Source: Cupriavidus yeoncheonensis (lineage in GTDB: Bacteria > Pseudomonadota > Gammaproteobacteria > Burkholderiales > Burkholderiaceae). Taken from it: 64,000 nt of DNA. The stretch lies in NCBI RefSeq assembly GCF_905397275.1, contig NZ_CAJPUY010000028.1, positions 1 through 64,000 of the forward strand. Reading direction: 5' to 3'. This document shows, piece by piece, positions 59,178 through 64,000 of the stretch. A program made the translations under genes and the position numbers. Within the stretch, counting starts at the first letter, position 1. The number at the start of each line of letters is the position of its first letter. Under the pieces are notes generated by a model, which worked only from the letters and a program-made list of their open reading frames with translations, ran no database searches and was not told the origin of the DNA.

Positions 59178-60254
59178 ATGAAAGACACCGCCATGACGCG
59201 CTTCCTGGACGCCACCGATGTCGCCAAGCTGGTCGGCGCCATCGGCGTGCCGGTTGCCCTCGCGCAACTGGCCGACCACGTACGCCAGGATTTCCTGCGC
59301 TGGGAGCAGTTCGAGAAATCGGCACGGCTGGCCAGTCATTCGCCGCTCGGCGTGATCGAGCTGATGCCCGTGAGCGACGGCGTGCAGTATGCGTTCAAGT
59401 ATGTGAACGGCCATCCGCGCAATGCGCGCTTCGCGATGCCGACGGTGATGGCCTGCGGCATGCTGGCCGAGGTCGAGACCGGCTTCCCGCTGATGCTGGC
59501 CGACCTGACGCTTGGCACGGCGCTGCGCACGGCCGCCACCTCGGCGCTGGCGGCACACGCCATGGCGCGGCCGGGCAGCTCGGTGATGGCGCTGATCGGC
59601 AACGGCGCGCAGGCCGAGTTCCAGACGCTGGCGTTCCACGCCATGCTGGGCGTGCGCGAAGTCCGTGCCTATGACATCGACCGCGAGGCCACGGCGCGGC
59701 TGGCGCGCAATCTTGCGGGCGTTCCTGGCCTGTCCATCGTTCCCGTGAATACCGTGCAGGCCGCGCTGGCCGGCGCGGATATCGTATCCACCGTAACCGC
59801 CGACAAGACGCGGGCAACGATCCTGACGCCGGACATGGTGCGCCCGGGCATGCACCTGAATGCCATTGGCGGTGACTGCCCGGGCAAGACGGAACTGCAT
59901 CCGGACATCCTGCGCCAGGCGCGCATCGTGGTGGAGTACGAACCGCAGACGCGGCTCGAAGGCGAGATCCAGCAGCTCGCGCCGGACGCGCCGGTCACCG
60001 AACTCTGGCAGGTGCTGTCAGGGCGCGCACCCGGGCGCGGCGCCGCGAGCGAGGTGACGATCTTCGATTCGGTCGGGTTTGCGCTGGAAGACTACTCGGC
60101 ATTGCGCTGGCTGTATGCCACGGCGTGTGCGCGCCATGCGGGCCGGCATGTGGAGCTGGTAGCCATGCCGCCGGACCCGCGCAACCTGTATGGCTGGATG
60201 ATGGAAGCGCAGGCGCCGCGCTCGGCGGCACCGCAAGAGACGGCGCTCGCCTGA
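59178..60254 (+). CDS. Ornithine cyclodeaminase
   Basis: 358 residues of the OCD/mu-crystallin family. It has MPVSDGVQYAFKYVNGHP, the NAD motif VMALIGNGAQAEFQTLAFH, DIVSTVTADKTRATIL and GMHLNAIGGDCPGKTEL. It converts ornithine to proline and ammonia with NAD as bound cofactor. It is 42 bp after the DDAH-like gene with an AGGAG ribosome site, forming a two-gene operon under the divergent Lrp-type gene. Confidence 0.9.
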   Translation: MKDTAMTRFLDATDVAKLVGAIGVPVALAQLADHVRQDFLRWEQFEKSARLASHSPLGVIELMPVSDGVQYAFKYVNGHPRNARFAMPTVMACGMLAEVETGFPLMLADLTLGTALRTAATSALAAHAMARPGSSVMALIGNGAQAEFQTLAFHAMLGVREVRAYDIDREATARLARNLAGVPGLSIVPVNTVQAALAGADIVSTVTADKTRATILTPDMVRPGMHLNAIGGDCPGKTELHPDILRQARIVVEYEPQTRLEGEIQQLAPDAPVTELWQVLSGRAPGRGAASEVTIFDSVGFALEDYSALRWLYATACARHAGRHVELVAMPPDPRNLYGWMMEAQAPRSAAPQETALA

Positions 60255-60281
60255 TCGGCTTGCGGCAGCGGGCAACAGCAA

Positions 60282-60304
60282 CGGGCGGGGCTTCAGCCCG
60301 CCCG
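60282..60304. terminator. Hairpin between convergent OCD and HTH genes
   Basis: CGGGCGGG (60282-60289) pairs with CCCGCCCG (60297-60304). It overlaps the end of the minus-strand HTH gene and could stop transcription from both sides. There is no T run. Confidence 0.45.
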
Positions 60305-60895
60305 GCCCATCATCAGCTGCGCGCGCAGGAAGCCCTTGACCTCTTCAAGCGAGGGCGTCTTCAGGAACACCATGATGCCCCAGTGTTGCAGCGCGTCGGC
60401 CACGCCGTCGTAGGCCTGGCGGTTGGTGATGACCGCAAAGATCACGTGCAGGCTGGAGAAGAAATTCTGGAGTTTTTCGATCGTGGCGGACTCGGCGTCG
60501 TTCAGCTCGTCGACGTAGTAAAGCACCACGCGTGGGTGCGAGCTGACCGAGGCGATGACGGTGTCGAGCACATCCTCCACCACTGCGGCGCGCAGCGGCA
60601 GGCCCCACTTGCTGAGCTGGCTATGGATGCGCTGCGCTTCCTGGTGATTCGGGTGGAACACCACCAGATCGAGTTCATGCTCTGCCTGCGGGGAACTGCC
60701 GACCCGCGTGGCCAGCAGGTTATGGACGGTTTCCTTGTGGATGCGCCGATGGCCGCCATTGGTCTTCCACGCCCCAAGCTCCCCACGTTCGACCATTTTT
60801 TGAACGGTTCCTAGGGAGACATTCAGGAGTTTCGCCGCGGTGCGCGTACTGTAATAGGCCTTTTCAGGCACAGCAGTATTCCTTGGCATTAGCAT
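60293..60895 (-). CDS. Excisionase-type HTH regulator with a receiver-like domain
   Basis: 200 residues from the ATG at 60895 (another at 60889). The N-terminal HTH_17/MerR-like domain, about 15-60, has YYSTRTAAKLLNVSLGTVQK and GGHRRIH. The remainder (about 75-190) resembles a response-regulator fold by its alternating strands and helices (LDLVVFHPN, RVVLYYVDELND, VIFAVITNRQ, GIMVFLKTPS) but lacks a clear phosphoacceptor Asp in the usual position. It lies about 1.4 kb upstream of and divergent from the exopolysaccharide operon, a likely target. Confidence 0.7.
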   Translation of the reverse strand: MLMPRNTAVPEKAYYSTRTAAKLLNVSLGTVQKMVERGELGAWKTNGGHRRIHKETVHNLLATRVGSSPQAEHELDLVVFHPNHQEAQRIHSQLSKWGLPLRAAVVEDVLDTVIASVSSHPRVVLYYVDELNDAESATIEKLQNFFSSLHVIFAVITNRQAYDGVADALQHWGIMVFLKTPSLEEVKGFLRAQLMMGRAG

Positions 60896-61455
60896 CACCC
60901 GTCATTAATGAGAGAAAAGGACTGCACTCGTGTGGGCCCTCGCGCCAGCTATTCCCGAACTTCCGGGAGGATGGCCCTTGCCGCCGCATGGCACTCCCCG
61001 ACTTGACTACGCCATCGCAGCTTCAGCTCGTTGCTTTACCTACCATTCGCCCTGACCCAAGGGTGGCACCACGCTAGCGTGGCTATGGCGTAAGAGCCAT
61101 TTACGCAAATCCCCCGAACGGGGGATGTGGCAACAAGAATGATATGCCTTCTTGCGCAAAATGCGAGAGTCTGAAACGCATTATTACGATCTAGTTCCGG
61201 CACTTCTGCGACTTAGCGCACATTTGGGGTTTTGGATGGACCGCGCCCCGGGGTCGCGCAACACACCGGGGGGGCTTGCCTGCAAAGGGGCGGCAGAAGA
61301 GGGCTGCAGGGAAGTGGGGAGATCGCCCAGCCAGCATCATTCTCCGGCGCCAACACGGCGCAGGGATGTCACGGCAGGTTTAGTACAGGCCGGGCAGCAG
61401 AAAAAGGGCGCAGATGGCACGGGTTACCACTACGCCTGAAACCTTGCGGGAGCCG
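60896..61455. other. About 560-bp control region upstream of the HTH gene
   Basis: No coding sequence is supported; a plus-strand open frame at 61152-61439 lacks a ribosome site and domains. It contains inverted repeats at 61089-61127, described separately. Confidence 0.4.
61089..61127. promoter_or_regulatory. Pair of adjacent inverted repeats
   Basis: GCGTAA (61089-61094) and TTACGC (61102-61107) form one palindrome, and ATCCCCC (61110-61116) with GGGGGAT (61121-61127) forms a second, perfect one. They could be operators or hairpins within the leader of the divergent HTH gene. Confidence 0.4.
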
Positions 61456-61665
61456 TCAGGAGTAGGTCTTGACCAGCTTGGATTTGAGCGGCCAGCGCTT
61501 GGCGGCCAGGATCCAGATGCACAACAGTGGCCCCAGGACGGGCACCAGCGACAGGTAGGCATACGCCGGCGAGAAGTGGGCTTGCCGGAAGACCCGCCAG
61601 AACGGCACGAACCACGCAAGTTCAAACACCATCAGGGCTAGCAGAAGGGCGGGCGGGCTGTTCAT
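61456..61665 (-). CDS. Small inner-membrane protein (hypothetical)
   Basis: 69 residues with two hydrophobic segments at about 5-25 (ALLLALMVFELAWFVPFW) and 34-55, and a basic C-terminus. The membrane pattern and loop YAYLSLVPVLGP are protein-like. The ribosome site is poor and no family was recognised. It is isolated between the HTH gene and the exopolysaccharide operon. Confidence 0.5.
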   Translation of the reverse strand: MNSPPALLLALMVFELAWFVPFWRVFRQAHFSPAYAYLSLVPVLGPLLCIWILAAKRWPLKSKLVKTYS

Positions 61666-62040
61666 GGGAAAAGGGGCTGGTTCTTGTCGCTGTTCCGTGG
61701 ATTATGCGAACGCGCTTTGTGCTCGGCACTCCTACTTGAGGAGGGTAACCGGGGGGATCATGCGCGAACGCCTGGTGTCGCCCCGCCAGAGGCGGATGGA
61801 AAGGGGAGTAATCGCGGGGGGCGGCAGCCATTTTTGGCATTTTTTTGGTACTTTTGATGTTGCTCCGTCCGATCACATGCGCCGGCTTCCGGCGCCGTCG
61901 CGCCTTCGCAACTCACCCAATCGGGTGTTGCCAGACTTCCGGTCTCCTGCGAAAACATGCGCCGCGCGGATAGCAGGGCAACGCGGCAATGTTGTGTTTG
62001 CCAGACATGAGTTGGCGCTGTTGCAATGCGGGAAAACCCA

Positions 62041-62069
62041 TGGTCACTCAATGGTCGAAATGCTAAAAT
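62041..62069 (+). promoter_or_regulatory. Candidate promoter for the exopolysaccharide operon
   Basis: TGGTCA (62041-62046) and TAAAAT (62064-62069) are separated by 17 bp. The -10 box is good and the -35 box is weak, suggesting an activator. The predicted start is near 62076. Confidence 0.45.
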
Positions 62070-62085
62070 AGCCAAATTCGAAAAA

Positions 62086-62108
62086 ATTGCGTCAAAGCTC
62101 GACGCAAT
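62086..62108. promoter_or_regulatory. Perfect 8-bp inverted repeat in the wza leader
   Basis: ATTGCGTC (62086-62093) and GACGCAAT (62101-62108) flank a seven-base gap, just downstream of the predicted transcription start. It could be an operator or an RNA hairpin controlling read-through. Confidence 0.45.
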
Positions 62109-62322
62109 GTAGATCCAGGGCGGCCGTCACGCGGCGGATAGGCAAAAACAGCCGATCCATGTTGCTGGGTAGATGAGTGGGTGGAAGCCGGCGATCCGGC
62201 CTTGCACCAGGCGCGCCGGGAAGAAATGCAAAGCGTTGTACACGATGCCGCTGCCACAGCGACCGGCAAGCGCATTGCTTCAAGCGTCTTCGGCGTCATG
62301 TCAACCTTTGAAGACGTATTGA

Positions 62323-63456
62323 ATGCTGTCAAGACTTCTGAGTGTCCGTCGCGGACTGGTCGCTATTGCCGTGGTTCCTGTGCTGGCATCCTGTGCGCTG
62401 TCGCCGGGCATGCGCTTTGATCCTCAGCGGCCGCTGAATCCCGAAGATCCGAATTCGGTACCGAAGGTGACGCCGATCACACCGGAGCTGGTCAGGGCGC
62501 AGAAGGCGGCGGCCCGGCCGACCAATGAAGGCGTCGAAGAACTGTTTGGCACGCCGCAGCCGTATGCCATTGGTGCGGGCGACATCCTGTCCATCGTGGT
62601 GTGGGACCATCCCGAGCTGGTTTTCCCGACGCAGACCTATTCGATTGGCGCTGCCTATGACATCCCGAACTACAGTGGCGCGGCCAACGTACCGGGCTAT
62701 GTTGTCAGTCCGGCCGGCACCATCCAGTTCCCGTATGCAGGGGTGGTAAAGGTAGTGGGCAAGACGCCCGATCAGGTGCGCGGTGAACTGAGCGTTGCGC
62801 TCAAGAACGTCGTCACCATGCCCCAGCTCACGGTCCGCGTGCTTGCCTATCGCAGCAAGCGGATCTACCTGGACGGTGAAGTCAAAGTCCCAGGTCCACA
62901 AAACATCGATGACGTGCCCATGACGCTGGTGGAGGCGCTGAATCGTGCTGGCGGGGTGAATGTGACCACTGGCGACAACAGCCGTGTGCGCATTAGCCGT
63001 GGCGGCAAGAATTACTACGTCAATATGCCGGCCCTGCTGCAGCAAGGCGTTGACCCGGCGAATGTCATGCTTCGCTCCGGCGACATCGTTCGTGTGGAGC
63101 AGCGCGAGGACAGCAAGGTGTTTGTCGCGGGTGAAGTGGTACGGCCATCTACCGTGTTGCCGCGCAACGGACGCCTGACGCTGAACGAGGCTATTGGCGA
63201 AGTTGGCGGGCTGAATCCGATCTCCGCGGATGCCAAGGAAGTCTACGTTATCCGTAAGAGCACGGACGGCGAAGCGGAGGTATTCCATCTGGATGGCAAG
63301 TCGCCTGTGTCGTTGGCTTTGGCGGAAGCGTTTGAGCTAAAGCCTAAGGACGTTGTGTATGTGGACGCCGCAGGGGTGGTGCGCTGGAGCCGCGTGATCA
63401 ATCAGTTGATTCCGAGCGCCAATTTCTTCAATTCGACTGCGAATACGTTGAAATGA
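62323..63456 (+). CDS. Polysaccharide export outer-membrane lipoprotein (Wza/EpsA)
   Basis: 377 residues. A signal peptide ends with lipobox VLASC near residue 23. The poly-export domain has YAIGAGDILSIVVWDHPEL, GTIQFPYAGVVKVVGKTPDQ and two SLBB-type segments (VYLDGEVKVPG-like and VFVAGEVVRPSTVLP). It forms the outer-membrane channel for capsule or exopolysaccharide. It starts an operon whose next genes encode the phosphatase and kinase of the same export system. Confidence 0.92.
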   Translation: MLSRLLSVRRGLVAIAVVPVLASCALSPGMRFDPQRPLNPEDPNSVPKVTPITPELVRAQKAAARPTNEGVEELFGTPQPYAIGAGDILSIVVWDHPELVFPTQTYSIGAAYDIPNYSGAANVPGYVVSPAGTIQFPYAGVVKVVGKTPDQVRGELSVALKNVVTMPQLTVRVLAYRSKRIYLDGEVKVPGPQNIDDVPMTLVEALNRAGGVNVTTGDNSRVRISRGGKNYYVNMPALLQQGVDPANVMLRSGDIVRVEQREDSKVFVAGEVVRPSTVLPRNGRLTLNEAIGEVGGLNPISADAKEVYVIRKSTDGEAEVFHLDGKSPVSLALAEAFELKPKDVVYVDAAGVVRWSRVINQLIPSANFFNSTANTLK

Positions 63457-63890
63457 TTAAGCGCGTGCTTGTTGTTTGTATTGGGAATATTTGTCGAAGC
63501 CCTATGGCCGAAGCCAAGTTGCGCGAGGCGCTGCCGGAAATGCATATCTACTCTGCCGGTCTGGGGGCGCTAGTAGGCAAGCCCGCCGACGCCATCGCTA
63601 CCGAGCTCATGAGCGAGGCTGGCCTCGATATCCGGCAGCACCGAGCCCAGCAGCTCACCAATATGCTGGCCAGCCAAGCAGACATGATCTTTGTGATGGA
63701 CAGCGAGCAGAAGCGGGAAATCCAGCGCCGCTATCCGTCCGCATCGGGCAAGGTATTCCGCTTGGGCGAAGTGGGCAAGTTCGATATCCCCGATCCATAT
63801 CGCCAGCCACGTGCCGCCTTTGAAGACGCGCTCAAATTGATCCAGAGCGGTGTGGATGCGTGGGTACCGCGCATCCACGCACTGGTCTAA
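63453..63890 (+). CDS. Low-molecular-weight protein-tyrosine phosphatase (Wzb/EpsP)
   Basis: 145 residues. The active-site loop is VVCIGNICRSPMAEA (CX5R) at about 7-21, and the acid DP motif is in FDIPDPY near 113. It dephosphorylates the Wzc-type kinase to control polymer length. The start overlaps the wza stop by four bases. Confidence 0.92.
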   Translation: MIKRVLVVCIGNICRSPMAEAKLREALPEMHIYSAGLGALVGKPADAIATELMSEAGLDIRQHRAQQLTNMLASQADMIFVMDSEQKREIQRRYPSASGKVFRLGEVGKFDIPDPYRQPRAAFEDALKLIQSGVDAWVPRIHALV

Positions 63891-63910
63891 TAATTTTGTC
63901 GGTCCCTCCT

Positions 63911-64000
63911 ATGAATCAGAACCCTTCCTATGTGCCGGCCTTGCACAAACAGGATGATGAAATCGACCTTGTTCAATACCTCGATGTTTTGGTTGCCAAT
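63911..64000 (+). CDS. Wzc/EpsB-type chain-length regulator, 5' part only
   Basis: Starts with ATG at 63911, 20 bp after the phosphatase gene; the reading frame runs off the window after 30 codons (DEIDLVQYLDVLVAN). This N-terminal motif is typical of Wzz/Wzc proteins just before the first membrane helix. The kinase domain lies beyond the window, so the identity is by context. Confidence 0.75.
   Translation, partial: MNQNPSYVPALHKQDDEIDLVQYLDVLVAN

Larger units (their letters stand above)
61666..62322. other. About 650-bp exopolysaccharide control region
   Basis: No gene is supported. It holds an A/T-richer patch near 61830-61860, a candidate promoter at 62041-62069 and an inverted repeat at 62086-62108, leaving a long leader of about 245 bases before wza. 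Confidence 0.5.

Noticed and set aside
61152-61439. 95-codon plus-strand ORF in the control region
   Set aside because: No start signal or domain, and composition turns Gly/Arg-rich; considered non-coding.
1-64000. Possible CRISPR array, rRNA or tRNA genes
   Set aside because: No regularly spaced direct repeats with unique spacers were seen, and no tRNA or rRNA core sequence was recognised by eye; a dedicated search could still find a tRNA.

Overview
The window is high-GC, gene-dense chromosomal DNA from a betaproteobacterium, most likely Cupriavidus or a near relative in Burkholderiales. The main support is a complete fdsGBACD soluble NAD-dependent formate dehydrogenase operon with a divergent fdsR-type regulator, together with a FisR-PDO-SQR sulfide oxidation locus, Bug-type solute-binding proteins, a DUF3141/pta/ackA cluster and an Eps-type exopolysaccharide operon. 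No rRNA, tRNA or CRISPR array was recognised. Species is an inference; no database was searched.

Layout. 1-4 kb: a structured terminator region, BON, DUF2188, FUSC and DUF2076 proteins and a small hidden ORF. 4-8.7 kb: sulfide module (TauE-like exporter, SQR-like flavoprotein, persulfide dioxygenase-like hydrolase on the minus strand; divergent sigma-54 activator FisR with the expected three-cysteine spacing). 8.85-11.7 kb: an apparently intact IS605-type element (tnpA and tnpB) beside a decayed zntB/corA-like gene. 11.8-13.2 kb: PPK2 and a 7Fe ferredoxin. 13.2-20.6 kb: fdsR and fdsGBACD, with a duplicated 16-bp motif in the divergent control region. 20.6-26.5 kb: an accessory catabolic island (porin, LysR, argininosuccinate lyase-superfamily enzyme, Bug protein, RidA) flanked by an imperfect 31-bp direct repeat. 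26.5-34.7 kb: mtgA, then a block bracketed by two paralogous small RRM-like genes and holding a tyrosine phosphatase, pta-ackA, a DUF3141 PhaC-like hydrolase and fabI.

34.7-37.5 kb is transposon territory: a divergent 626-residue TnpB-like protein with an altered RuvC glutamate, and a frameshifted IS5-type transposase. 37.5-41.9 kb is molybdate supply: modE, then modCBA on the other strand with a ModE-like operator; it plausibly feeds the molybdenum-dependent formate dehydrogenase. A LysE-type exporter and a CYTH protein sit between. 42-44 kb: DUF1059, a 2-hydroxyacid dehydrogenase and a nucleoside deoxyribosyltransferase. 43.9-48.1 kb is a degenerate mobile region (IS110 remnant, tyrosine integrase, TnpB, 3' stub of a berberine-bridge-type oxidoreductase).

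48.1-54.4 kb is an AI-2E transporter/pqiA-pqiA-pqiB-pqiC envelope-lipid operon into which a tnpB element has inserted between pqiB and pqiC without breaking either. 54.6-57.7 kb: HPP-CBS membrane protein and a ClC channel with CBS domains. 57.7-60.3 kb: an Lrp regulator divergent from a DDAH/arginine-dihydrolase-like enzyme and ornithine cyclodeaminase, probably an arginine-to-proline route. 60.3-64 kb: an excisionase-type HTH regulator, a long control region and the start of an exopolysaccharide operon (wza/epsA, wzb/epsP, wzc/epsB cut by the window end).

The most unusual features are four TnpB-type genes of distinct lineages in one 64-kb stretch, one with a rearranged nuclease site and one wedged silently into an operon; an SQR-like enzyme lacking the second redox cysteine; and the repeat-flanked lyase island.
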